Source: Macrocystis pyrifera (Eukaryota > Sar > Phaeophyceae > Laminariales > Laminariaceae). Taken from it: a stretch of DNA of 64,000 nt. The stretch lies in NCBI GenBank assembly GCA_031763025.1, contig JASSKH010000017.1, forward strand, positions 2,503,924 to 2,567,923, given 5' to 3'. Position numbers and translations under genes: made by a program. Each line of letters begins with the position of its first letter. Position 1 is the first letter of the stretch. The notes beneath the pieces are model-generated. The model was not told the origin of the DNA. It made no database searches and worked only from the letters and a program-made list of their open reading frames with translations. Positions 25,008-34,520 of the stretch are shown piece by piece.

Positions 25008-28000
25008 GGTTATTGTTGTTGTTGTTGTGGTTGTTGTCATCGTTGTTGGGTTGTGTCGGTAGCCGGTGGTTGGAGATACGATGTGTGTGCTTGCCAGTTT
25101 TGCTTTGCCCCTTTGTTGGCATGCGTGAGTCGAAAACAAAACGGAAGTGTTCGAGGGTGAAAGCGCAAGGGGCTGCCATTGCCTCTTCGTCCGCATTCAC
25201 ACTTTTGGCACAAGTCGTCGCCACAAATGCACGCATCAAACCACCTCCCACCTCCCACCCCACCCCCTCCACCTCTCTGGCAAACCTCAACGCCCCCCGC
25301 TAATCCGTTCACGCAGCAGCATTTGTCGTATGACTTGCCCCCCCCCCCCCCGCTCCTTTGTCTCGGTGGTTATTTCCGATCGAAATTCGTTCTGTGTTGT
25401 GCAGTGGCTGAGAGCATGCAATTTTTCGGCTAAAAATTGCCGCCCCCCTTCATTGATGCCGTCATCCATATGCAAGAAAATCCGCCTCACAAGCGGTTCT
25501 TAGTGGGATGCGGCTCGCCCTTCATGCGACTCGCCCAACACCCCACGGCGCTTCGCGCTTGGTGCAAGCAATGTCTGCCTGGTCGGCGAAAACCCGACGT
25601 GCTCCGTCCCGGCATTGTAGGGATGCGAGGGTCTATGATCATACGGCTACGGCCATGCATGACAATGAGTACGCCCCTCCCCCCCCCCCCCCTTTGCTCT
25701 TTCTGACCAAGGATGTACAAATTTTTTACCGGTGGGCGTGGAGTCATGATTATTTTCTTTGGTTGATGTTAGGACGCGAGCAATGCGTGCCCCTTCCCTG
25801 ACTCTTACAGGTCAAGTGATGTGTAAATTATTACGGAGGACCATAGTAAATAGGACCAAATTTTGTTGGTGAAAACAGGTAAGTATACAGGTTTTTATGT
25901 ATACTATAGGTCCTATTAACTATGGACCATAGTTAGTAGGACCTACGGTACACACAAACACCCATATATTTCCATATTTTTACTAACAATATTTGGTCCT
26001 ATTTACTGTGGCCCCCCGTAGTATCCCTTTTTGGACTCATGTATAACGCCCCAGAAAAAGCGACACACCCCGTACTATCATATCAAGCGACTATTAATAG
26101 GAAAATAACGTGCGGCTGTAAGATTATCGCTAGTAGGGTGCGGACAATAAAATTAGCGCGGTTCGGACCAATGTAACCCTTTACCTGGAGAGCTCGGGTT
26201 TCTCCCTGTGACCGATTCTGTACGTAGTCGCCAATTTTTTGTCGACACGTCCTTCCCTTCCGAACCTCCTAAGAGGTCACAGCCAATGGGCGTAAATTAA
26301 TGACTACCAGGTAAACTGTTTCGTTTTCCAAAGGGGGACGATATAAGTTGAGAAGGCGATGTTGGCGCGCCTTGTCCCCCCTCCCGCACCCAGGTCGCTT
26401 CCCTGGCCGTGGAACTGTGTTCACGGATTCCCAAGGGGGTGGGCTCGACCCCGGCTCTGCTGGACGCCGCGTTTTCTTCCGCCGAGGAACCGGGCGGGCT
26501 GTACGGCTTCACGGCGTCGGGGATGCCCCCGTCGGGACGCGGCGAGCTGCTGCTGCTGCTGCTGAACGCGTTGAGGAACGCGTCTTTCGCCCCCTCTAAC
26601 GAGAGAACCATTGGGCACAGCGCTAGAGCTGTCCAGGTGCGTGGCGGTAGTGGTGGTGATGGTGGTGGTGGTGGTGGAGACGTGTGATATTCTTATTCTT
26701 AGGAGCGAAAGCGAGTTGTTTACGTACGTATTCGAATTTTAACGGCGCCCTATAAAAAAAAAAAACAGGGAACCCTTTTTGAACTATAATGACCGATTCA
26801 GGATTTTACTAAATTTTGGAGGACTTTGTCTGCCACCGCCGAAATCTACGGCCAACCGAGATATCCGAAATTTCAAGTACCTGGACTACCTTACCACGAG
26901 CGCACACAAGTTGACGACAATTTTTTACTGTCCCTGATGCGCGGGGTCCTAGTGACAGTTACGGTATCCCGTCTTGGCGGGAGGCGGGCGCATTTCGGCG
27001 ACCGCTAGAGAGGTTTTCGGGGGGTTGGGGCTAATCGCTCCGGCCTTCTCGTTTTGCCCCGGACTTTCGTGTATTCTTCTGTAATTGTCCCGAATGTTCC
27101 TGTTTTGGTGTATGCGAAATTCTGCTTTTTTTTTTTCTTCCCGAATGTTGATTTGTGGATTAGAAAGAAGATAGACTTACATCGAAAGAGTGTGTCGGCG
27201 TGATGGAGGGCACTGGCCCGCAGAAGTTTGCTGTTTTATTAACTTGTACTAGTACAGGGAATTTCGGCGGCACGTGTGGAGCATGTGCACAAACATACGT
27301 GTACCCTTCTTTTTACCAGTCGACCGCATGTCTCGATAATTTTACGGAACTTGTGCAAGTTTCGTTCCAAGTTCAGCTTAAGCACGAATAAAAAAAACTA
27401 CATGAAGCTCGGCCGACTATTTTCGACCCCTCTCACCCCCTTGCTTGCGCCTACCGCCTCTTCCGGCTGTGTTTTTTTTTTCTTTCCCCGCAGCACTTCG
27501 TCAGCCTTTGCTCGGCAACGAGCCCTGAACCGGCTGTGTTCGCCGCCACTCTTGATCTGTTTGGCAGAGTGACCAAGCACCTCGATATTTGGGGCAGACG
27601 CGCCGCCGAGGCGGACTACGAGGGGTGCAAATGGGCGGAGGTAAGCTGGCGCGCCGGTTGGGCAACCGCTCTTTGGTGTACTGAGGGTATCAGCGGAGCA
27701 AGAAGGTGCACCTCGTTAAGCGGAGGGGCGAGAAGGAGACGGCAAGCAGTGATAAGATCGGGTTGATTTTTTTGTCGCGGGGTGGACCCATTAGTAATTT
27801 CTGCGCAAAAAATCGCAAGGATCTTATCGAAAAACGTCAATTTTCTGCGCGGAATTCGTGCGAAGACTGTGTCGAAAAAGGACGGTTTCTGCGCAGAAAG
27901 TTGAAACAAGATTGTCGAAAAGCGCATACCCGCCTCCCTCCCTCTCCGCGCCCGTGCTACCAGCGTTCCCAGCGGCGTTTTTCATACGGTAGACGCCGTG

Positions 28001-31000
28001 CGCGCTGCGCTACTCAAGTCATTTGCCTCCTCCGCCCACCTCTCACGACCCCGCTCTCTCCCTCCGCCCGAGTTCCGACGTGTCCACTATTCGGCTGGGA
28101 TATTTTATTCTGGACCCCGCCCTTGTTTCGTGGATGAGTTAGTGACGGAGGCCGATAGAGCTCACACTACTGTAGTCTCCATCCCATCCCTTGCACACTG
28201 AAGCTTTCAAGGATGTTTGGGGTGGTATTTAACGCCATGTTATAAACGCGATATTGAACGAGTGCGCCCGATGTTATCAAGCAGCTTGCAAAGTTGAGTA
28301 CCAACCACTCAATCGGTCGAAACTCACAGCTAACGTTTTTTTTTTTTTGTATTTTTCTTACAAAGTTTTTCTCTCGGGGACCCGGGTACCGAACGTGGCT
28401 ATTAGTGTCATATTCGGGCAGGCACTTCACAGAAAAATCCCCCTTAGAAGCTTTTAAAATATCGGACATATTTCCGATTTCCGCCTCATGATCTAAATCT
28501 TTCAGCGCAAATAGATTCCGAACCGTATGATATGTTTGATCTGCAGCTCATGCTTGCGGGTGGGGGAGCGGTACAATCTGCATTATGTGGGACTCGCTTC
28601 CTGGGTTGGATCTATGGTGTACAGATCCTGCACAGCGTATCATAACGGCAGATTATAGGATCTACAGTAGATCTGTCTGATCTATCTGATCTATCTGTAG
28701 ATCGTGATCTGCCTGTCCGACGTGTGGAAGCGGAAGCCTTTTTTTTGTCGACTCTTGTGTTTCACTCTCGAACAACCCGCTGCTCGTTGTGTTCGGTGGT
28801 TCACGGTCCGCCAGGACAGCCTCAGCTACCTGGCCCCGGCGCACATCCGCCTCGCTTCTAGGTCTGCGGAGTCCGGCGGGTCGATGGCATGCCGGTCGTC
28901 TCTAGAGTACGTTTCGTCCGTGGCGCTTGTTTTTTCCGACGCTCGTGGCGGTGGTCGAAGATGAGGAGCGGTCCAGGGTGCTGTCAGCCCTTGCGATTAT
29001 CAGCAAGCTCGCGCAGGTTAGATGGCTTGCTTGGCCATGCACACGTGGGCGTCGTAGTGCTCGCTGCAGCTTCGGTGTAGTGGCTGCTATTTCTGCTTGT
29101 ATATATAATATGATAGTCCGGAGGAGCGCACCGGGGTGCTGCCAACCCTTTCGCGATGGTCAGCTAGCTCGTCAAGGTACCCGGTCACCTAGTCCCTCTC
29201 CCGTCATATCTGGAACCACCCTCTCCCCCCCCCCCCTTCTCCCCCCCCCCCATATGTTATATATATATATATATATATTTTTATCCATCACTTTTACTTC
29301 CCAGCCTGGGTTGGGTTGGCGTCGGTTGGCAACGACACTGTAAAACATGCCGCTCACTACGTGAGCTAGACATCCAGGGTACCGTTTTTTTTTTTGTTTT
29401 TGTTTTTGTTTTGGCGGTCGCCCACAACTGGTCGTCTAGTTAGATCATTTGTGCGAAGTAAAGAACCTTTAATCTGCACAAGGGAATTGATCGTATCACG
29501 TACCTGGTAGTGTTCAAGGTACGGCACCCAAGAGGCAGTTACATAGTACTCCCATTGCTGTCTCTGGAAGTGGCCACACCGGAAATTAAACTAACTCATT
29601 GAAGCTGTCATCCATATGCAAGTCCGCCTCACAAGCGGTTCTTAGTAGGATGCAGCTCACCCTTCATGCGACTCGCCGGACACCTCATGGCGCTTCGCGC
29701 TTGGTGCAAGCGATGTCTGCCTGGTCGGTGAAAACCCGACATGCTCCGTCCCGGCATTGTAGGGATGCGAGGGTCTATGGTCATAGGACTACGGCCATGC
29801 ATGAAATCGAGTACATCTCTCCTATCGAGTACCCCCCCCCCCCCCCCCCCCTTCTTCCTTCATTTTATGTTGATAGGTGAGATTATGGCGTGTGCAACCT
29901 TGCGCGGCTGCCAGCTGTCCGTGTTGCGCCTGACCGCAGAATTAGTGTGGTGGTTTCTGTTTGGGAGACGACAGGTTCCAGTTTTTTTTTTGTCCTTCAC
30001 GTTGAATCATTCGGACGGCGGCAGCGAGTCGTGACCGTGACAGACAAAGTGTTGCGGTGTTTTATACGTGTTGCATATTGCGTGTTGCTGACGCCCCGTG
30101 TCCATGGTTGATACAGTGCGAATTTTCCACGAAATGTCGGACCGCAACCATCGCCAATAGTTGCCTATACATCGCGATATCGGCGAAATGCTGGGAGCGT
30201 TAGTGTTTACGATCGAAGACTCCGATTCCCTTTGCTTGGCGGCCCCTCCACGTCGGCTTCTCAGATTGCCAGGAATTCGTGTCTTGGGGCAGCAGACATT
30301 GCACGGATACTGTTGCCCACCTTTCACCAGCTCTTACAGCAACGTCCGAAGCAATGAGCACGCGACAAACGCGGTGCACGTGTATAAGTAATTTTATTTC
30401 GTGCGTGTGTTGTGCAAAACTCTTCCAGCGGTACGCCTCCCTTCAAACGGCAAGAAAGAACGAACTGGGTCATGTTTCAATCTTATCTTCTTGTCAAAGT
30501 TTTGTTGGTAAAACGGGGATATGTTGTTTGCGTTCCCCCGGATCGAAGCGTCAGCTGACGTCGCATCAGCGGGTTGTCCATCGCCCTTCTCGACCCGTCT
30601 CTTGTTCACCCCCCATCTTCATGTCTCTCTCGCGTACTTTTGGCTGATCTCTGTCTCTCCGTCTATGTGCATTTGCGGGGGGGGGGTGGGGATTTCACGT
30701 CAGACGGATGAAAATAAGGAGGCTTTCAACCGCATGCCCGGTAGTTTCCTGGAGCGTCTGGCCGAACTCCTGTCAATGCCACAGCAGGGATGTGACGTGC
30801 TCGCTCCGAACACCGGGGTGTCGTCGCCCGAGTGGCTCGAGTTCAACTGCCGAGTTCTTCCCACGTCGGTCGCCGGAGTGGACGCGGACGTGAGTCCTCT
30901 TGACGGGAGGGGGTGTCTGTTGACAATTTGGATAGAGGATTTTCGTATCTCGCTGCTTGGAGCACGCTAAACCTGTTTCCGCCCAAGGCAAGCGAACTTA

Positions 31001-33814
31001 CCATTGCTCTGGGGCTTATTTTTTAGCGCGTCTCTTCCCCGAGCATCATGCCAGTAGTGGATGTTTACGTATAAGGGGATATGGCCAACGCTGATGAATG
31101 GTGCGCGCTGGATTGGTGGAATGGTCAATTATTAATAGCTCGTTTGTCTGGCGAGGTCAGGTTTAGAAAGTCGGGTTATTTATGTGGCGACAGTTGTCGT
31201 TTTGACAGCAACCGAAGATTTTTTGCGGGGATTCTTCTATGTACGTGTGTCCGCGGCGGCTGCGCACTCGAAACACACGAAACGCCAGACGTAAAACGCC
31301 TCACCTACGTCTGGCCGTCGCGTGCGCCGCGGCGCCTCTCGTTCCTCCACATTTGCGCCGAAGACAATGAACAGACCGAAGCGGTCTCCTGTTCCCCCCC
31401 CCCCCCCCCCCCGTCTGTCGACCGCAGGTGCGCGATTCATCGCTAGAAGTGATATCTGCGCTTGCAGGGATGTCGGACAACCTGCGCTCGAGGGTCGGCG
31501 CGGTGCCGGGCTGCATGCGTACCTTGACCCGCCTCGTCATCTCGAGCTCAACAGGAACGAGGGTAGATGCTCAGGTAGGGTTTGAGAGGTGGCGCTTTTT
31601 GACCAAAGTAGTTCGGGCTGATCGGGCTCCTTCACAAAATATCGTTTGAATGCCAGTAGTGTTGTATCGTAGGGCATGCCCTATTCGTGTGATTGCCTAT
31701 AACAGGCTACTGGATTGTTCGTCTGGTGACACTTTGAGCTTTTCTCAGAATCAGTTCGTGGGTGCTGCTACTGCAGGTATTGAGTATATAGCTCCTATAC
31801 TGTAATCAGGTGAGAAATCTCAGAAAAAATATGTAGGTGCTATATCCCACCTCTAACCGTAGCATGATCAAGGTTTTTCCATAGCTGTGCCGGGCGTGAT
31901 CCGAACGTGTTGAGTCACTTCACTGTTTTTTTTTTTCAGCTCCACTCCGCGCGACTGGACCGTTTTGAACCGATGGGGTTGTATTTAGCTGCATCCCACG
32001 TGTTTTGAGCGTTTAAATCAGTGCAATGATGGGAATCGACCTGCGGCTGCTGAGTTTCGCTTACAGCAGTACAGAGCAGCTGTTGGTGCAGCGAAGCGTA
32101 GTAACGGGCTGCTGCGTCGAGCTTTCCCTGCCGAGGCCTTGGCAACTCTGCCGGCCCCGTCCGCTTCGGGCCTTGCGCGGCGGGGCGGCCTTCTGGTGCT
32201 CGGTGCACGCCCCGGCAGCGGCGACGAGAAGTAGAGGCTTGAAAATACTTTACTTAACACAATATTATTTAGATAGATACCTAACCCGTGAGATCGTGAA
32301 TCGGACTCAGCTTGCGATGGTTGGCAACGACCAGTGCCTCGGTATAGGAGCACCGCTTTTTCGGCTCAATATTTTCGGGCCTGCTCAGCTCCTTGAGCGA
32401 GCAACTACCGGGTTTTATTCGGGACTGCGCAGTGCTCTCGATTGTTCGTGGGGGTCGCTCGCGCGGACAGACTCCTTCGCAGCCATGTTGCGAGTGAGAT
32501 AATGAGCCTCTTATTACGTGAGGAGCTCATGAAACAATAAGGCGCCATCCCTACCGGGGGGTTGCTCCAAAAGTGGATTGCTGAGGTGGTGTACAGAGCT
32601 CCGAACGTGAGGAACTTCCTGACAACTAGGTGTTGCAAATTCCCTACCTTGACGCACGTCGATGCTGAGTTTTTGCGGGCATTGTTGCCCACACCGACAG
32701 TCGAAAGAGAAACTACTGTAGCACATCTGTACTCCTTCGGATCCGTGCTGTGGACGCGTGAACGTTCTCAACTGTTCGCAGAGCAACGCGCGTAAAAAGT
32801 CATCCTCCGACGCATGTTTGCTTCGCCACCCCGCCTTTTTTCTTTCCTTCTTTTTGTCCCCTGTGAGGAAATTCATCTCTAAAGTGCCCTAGACAGTTGT
32901 TGCTCAGATGGCTGTGTGGCGTCGAGTGCCACGAGGTCTCACGCGCCCCGTTCTCTTCCCATGGCACAGAGTACAGATGCTCCGTTCCCTCGGTTGGCCT
33001 TGTGATCGGTGGTGCAATAGACACACATCTGACAGACAGATCCTCGGTCCCCACTTTCCACGATCTAGATGATTCGGGGCGCTGACAGATATGCCGGATG
33101 GAAGCCGTATAAACTGGATGATCTGGCATGTATGTCCTCGGCTGGACTTGCACTGCGCAGATTATGATGAGTGGTTCTACGATAGAGGTTCACGCAACAT
33201 TTTCTGAGGCTCCTCACTTGACCTTAAGGAGCTCCATACCTCACCCGAAAACTGACTTTAGCAACCATCAAATTGCATCCCGATGAATAATCTCATGGCC
33301 CAAGTATACAAAATCGTCATTTTTTTTTCGACAAGATTGGCATTCCGACGATTTTGGGTTATAACCCTTTTAGTACCGCAGCCTTAACCCTTTTGGGGAC
33401 AAATCACTTGGAAATAGACTGGTTTGTCCCCAAATCGGGACTGCGGTACTAAAGGGGTTGAGGAACCCCGTCATTCAGAAAACATTATTGGCGTAAATGT
33501 GCTACCTTTATCGTAGAATGCGTCGGATCCAGGTGATCTACATAGATATCGCGATCTAACCGACGCTTGAAAAACTGCAGTACGTGCGCACGCTGCCCCC
33601 CCCCCGCATAACGGCGCGACTCTTTTTCCCTCCCGTCATGCGATCCCAGGCTCGGCGCATCGCCGCTCGGACGCTGACGGCTTTGGCTTCGGTGGAGAGC
33701 AACCACGCGGTGATGAAGCCGCTGTACTCAGAGCTCCTTGTGGCCGCGGCTAGGGACGCGAGTGCGGCAGACCTCTTGTTGCACGGCCTTAAGGGCGTGT
33801 TTACCGCCGCTTGA
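14136..33814 (+). CDS. ARID-domain SWI/SNF subunit, BAF250/ARID1/Swi1-like (5' end missing)
   Basis: This is probably the DNA-binding, complex-defining subunit of a nuclear SWI/SNF chromatin remodeller. Thirteen exons were read: 14136-14264, 16828-16917, 18091-18144, 19288-19614, 20258-20323, 22218-22640, 24672-24839, 26394-26636, 27494-27640, 28815-29016, 30704-30889, 31428-31574 and 33650-33814 (stop TGA), about 780 residues. Exons 1-2 hold an ARID domain (ALFDAISKRGGVRRV, QWKE, then LGHPF and YKDFLYGYE). Exons 4-6 are Gln-rich. Exons 7-13 are an alpha-helical, armadillo-like C-terminus resembling BAF250_C, with NALRNASFAPSNERT, SALAIISKLAQ, SLEVISALAGMSDNLRSRV and RTLTALASVESNHAVMKPLY. Every junction is GT-AG and phase 0. 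Exon 10 is one base too long, with a T6 run at 28930-28935 that needs five. The N-terminus and first ARID helix are not found. The ARID-then-Gln order differs from animal ARID1, so a Swi1-like or divergent subunit is possible. Confidence 0.78.
14275..14293. repeat. poly(dC) tract just after a splice donor
   Basis: A run of C begins ten bases into the intron that follows the first ARID exon. A second, shorter C-rich patch follows at 14300-14310. Confidence 0.85.
14444..14542. mobile_element. Hairpin element family I, copy 1
   Basis: The ends TTTAGTACTGCA and its near-inverse ACTGCGGTCCTAAAAGGG enclose TTGTCCCC motifs. It is related to 33367-33460, where the inverted ends (CTTTTAGTACCGCAG and CTGCGGTACTAAAGG) are better kept. 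Confidence 0.5.
15077..15348. mobile_element. GATC-rich inverted-repeat element family C, copy 1
   Basis: The left end CACTTCGAACAGATCATGTACAGATCATCTACAGAT is mirrored by GATCATCTACAGATCATGATC and CTGTCCGAGGTTG on the right. The inside is full of GATCTGTAGATC-like words and a conserved GGTTGGATCTGCCCTAT/AAGGCAGATCCTGCACA centre. Other copies are at 17029, 23083, 28487, 32970, 44160, 49965 and 50195. No coding capacity. Confidence 0.75.
15541..15561. repeat. poly(dG) tract
   Basis: A run of about 20 G inside the second ARID-gene intron; the RNA of that gene carries it as G, unlike most tracts in this intron set. Confidence 0.85.
17029..17293. mobile_element. Inverted-repeat element family C, copy 2
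   Basis: It starts CACACCTCGGACAGATCATGCAC and ends in GATGACCGTCCGAAGG, with the same internal landmarks as copy 1 (ATGATCTAGATCTTTCAGG, GGGTCGGACCTGCACTATTTTGAGATCCTGCACA). It lies 110 bp after the donor of ARID-gene exon 2. Confidence 0.75.
17757..18053. mobile_element. MITE with about 115-bp inverted arms, family L
   Basis: The left arm (CCATGGTTTTTGAGAGTTTG, then AAATTTGGCATGGTTGTTCTT, then AAAAAAAGTGAGAGCTGGCCTTTTT) is the approximate inverse of the right arm (AAAAAGGCCAGGCCTCACTTTTTTAACATT, then AAGAACAACCGCGCCAAATTT, then AAAACCATGG). It sits immediately before the small exon at 18091. It encodes nothing. Confidence 0.75.
18340..18451. mobile_element. MITE family B, copy 2
   Basis: Ends TTACGAGGGGCCATAGTAAATAGG and inverse GTCCCCCGTAA, flanked by TA on both sides. 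Intronic in the ARID gene. Confidence 0.88.
19895..20105. repeat. 21-bp minisatellite
   Basis: About ten degenerate copies of TTGCACCGCATTTGGCTCAGG in tandem, intronic in the ARID gene. Confidence 0.85.
20370..20605. mobile_element. Inverted-repeat element family H, copy 1
   Basis: The left end TATCACACTGGGTGATAAGATAACACACCCCCTGGGATG is mirrored by CGTCCAAGGGGGGTGTGTTATATTACCGCACACGTGTGATA. A second copy at 38033-38262 shares the ends and the internal ACGAAAATGGTGGCTT. Non-coding, intronic. Confidence 0.8.
22709..22810. mobile_element. MITE family B, copy 3
   Basis: A hairpin of 102 bp with ends CAGGGGACCATAGTAAATAGG and inverse CCTATTTACTGTGGTCCCCCGTAG, flanked by TA. It lies 68 bp after the donor of the exon ending at 22640. 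Confidence 0.85.
23083..23548. mobile_element. Family C element carrying a nested family B MITE
   Basis: The left end CACACCACATGTCGGACAGATCATGATCTACAGAT and right end GATCTATCTGATTTGTTCGAGATGTGAGG are of family C. A family B MITE occupies 23231-23340, so the B insertion is younger than this C copy. Confidence 0.65.
23231..23340. mobile_element. MITE family B, copy 4 (nested)
   Basis: Ends TTACGGAGGGCCATAGTGAGTAGG and CTATGGTCCCCCGTAG, interrupting the family C element. Confidence 0.8.
24855..25050. repeat. (TTG)n microsatellite at the start of an intron
   Basis: About 200 bp of TTG repeats with rare GTG interruptions begins roughly 15 bases after the donor at 24840. The long Cys/Val/Leu or Thr/Asn/Gln ORFs across it are products of the repeat. 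Confidence 0.9.
25448..25692 (+). repeat. Dispersed repeat family A, copy with poly(C) tail
   Basis: It runs from GATGCCGTCATCCATATGCAAG through CAAGCGGTTCTTAGTGGGATGCGGCTC, GGCGCTTCGCGCTTGGTGCAAGCAATGTCTGCCTGGTCGG and ATGCGAGGGTCTATGATCAT, then CATGCATGACAATGAGTACG and a C tract at 25679-25692. Intronic in the ARID gene. Confidence 0.85.
25831..26021. mobile_element. Composite (double) MITE family B
   Basis: Two family B units are fused end to end, with the junction at about 25925. TA flanks only the outer ends (25829-25830 and 26022-26023), so the pair seems to have moved or formed as one unit. Confidence 0.75.
28487..28732. mobile_element. Inverted-repeat element family C, copy 4
   Basis: TCATGATCTAAATCTTTCAGCGC on the left, CTGGGTTGGATCTATGGTGTACAGATCCTGCACA in the middle and GTAGATCGTGATCTGCCTGTCCGACGTGTGG on the right. 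It ends about 80 bp before the acceptor of the exon at 28815. Confidence 0.75.
29116..29180 (+). pseudogene. Decayed duplicate of the end of ARID-gene exon 10
   Basis: GGAGGAGCGCACCGGGGTGCTGCCAACCC, then CGATGGTCAGCTAGCTCGTCAAGGTACC, resembles the exon end at 28955-29020 (GAGGAGCGGTCCAGGGTGCTGTCAGCCC, then CAGCAAGCTCGCGCAGGTTA), including the splice-donor position. It is too diverged to be a usable exon. Confidence 0.55.
29460..29850 (+). repeat. Dispersed repeat family A, longest copy, poly(C) tail
   Basis: This best-preserved copy runs from about 29460 (AGAACCTTTAATCTGCACAAGGG) through CTGTCTCTGGAAGTGGCCACACCGG, the CATATGCAAGTCCGCCTCACAAGCGG block, the CGCTTGGTGCAAGCGATGTCTGCCTGGTCGG block, and CATGCATGAAATCGAGTACATCTCTCCTATCGAGTA, ending in about 20 C. 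The constant unique body with a homopolymer at one end is reminiscent of a retroposon, but the tail is C rather than A and no target duplications were found. Confidence 0.85.
31395..31412. repeat. poly(dC) tract acting as pyrimidine tract of an acceptor
   Basis: About 18 C followed by GTCTGTCGACCGCAG, the acceptor of the exon at 31428. Confidence 0.8.
32970..33150. mobile_element. Degenerate family C element
   Basis: Contains CAGACAGATCCTCGGTCCCCAC, CCACGATCTAGATGATTCGG and GGATGATCTGGCATG. Only part of the family body is recognisable. Confidence 0.4.
33367..33460. mobile_element. Hairpin element family I, copy 2
   Basis: The inverted ends CTTTTAGTACCGCAG (left) and CTGCGGTACTAAAGG (right) enclose TTTGGGGACAAATCACTTGGAAATAGACTGGTTTGTCCCCAAAT. 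Intronic, before the final ARID-gene exon. Confidence 0.7.
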
Positions 33815-34440
33815 TTGTTGTGGTGATGGTAGACTTTGCGGGGCGAGTGGGGCCGAGGCGATGAAGTTTTCGTGTGGGGGTATACAATGTTGCGTGTTTG
33901 GGTGCGGGCACAGCGAGGGTGGGAAAGCAAATAATGATTTCGCGAGGTTCGCTGATAGCGTGCTTCAAAAAGTTGTTCGCAAAAAAGTGTCTTGTTTTTT
34001 TTTTTTTTTTTTCAAAATTTCAAAATTTTCAAAAGTCGATTTTCGTTTGACCCGAGGGAAAACAAAGAGTAAGCTCTCTGGAAAGTGCATGAGTTTTCGA
34101 GGGCCAGTAACGTTCCTTCCAGCCCGCTGCGGTACGTCTCGTCCCTGTGTGTATTGGTTGGTCTCTTGTCATGGCCGCTTGCGGAACCCCGTTATTCCCC
34201 TTGTGTAGTGGCTGCTCCGCCACGTTCGCGTGCTCTGCGCGCAGTTTGTTTTTGCGCTCCTATTTATGATAGGCCACGGCTACTCTTCTGGAGAGTAAAC
34301 ATCGGAATAAGTCCGAGGTGTGCAGAGGGGGCGTCGTTTTTTATCACTCATGCCGTGCCTGGCCCACTGTAATGCAGCGTCAACGATAGGCGTTGCCGTG
34401 GTGTTCCCCACTATAACAGTAGTAGTGTGCGTACTGCTTA

Positions 34441-34520
34441 CCACTTTGGACGTACATACGAGGAGAGCTTGGTCTTCGTGTTGATGTCTAAACGCTCCTT
34501 ACATTTCCGACCAGAGTGTT
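34441..34520. mobile_element. Hairpin element family J, copy 1
   Basis: CCACTTTGGACG on the left and CGCTCCTTACATTTCCGACCAGAGTG on the right. It is a diverged member of the family best seen at 37100, 41931 and 50068. Confidence 0.5.

Larger units (their letters stand above)
24672..33814 (+). other. BAF250_C-like helical-repeat region
   Basis: Seven exons encode about 420 residues of amphipathic helices. Landmarks are EVCAALNTLTLETYD and PGLLDAIFDLM in 24672-24839, LLLLNALRNASFAP in 26394-26636, FVSLCSATSPEPAVFAATLD in 27494-27640, SALAIISKLAQ in 28815-29016, NRMPGSFLERLAELL in 30704-30889, AVPGCMRTLTRLV in 31428-31574, and ARRIAARTLTALASVESNH in the last exon. The pattern of a REMA-type repeat, then a GCMRTL repeat, then the final ESNH/LY repeat matches the order at the C-terminus of animal ARID1 proteins. 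That comparison is from memory and is not an alignment. Confidence 0.65.

Noticed and set aside
24471-25303. Long ORFs with poly-Cys, poly-Val, poly-Leu, poly-Thr or poly-Asn over the TTG array
   Set aside because: They are translations of the microsatellite in all frames; only 24672-24839 is supported as an exon.
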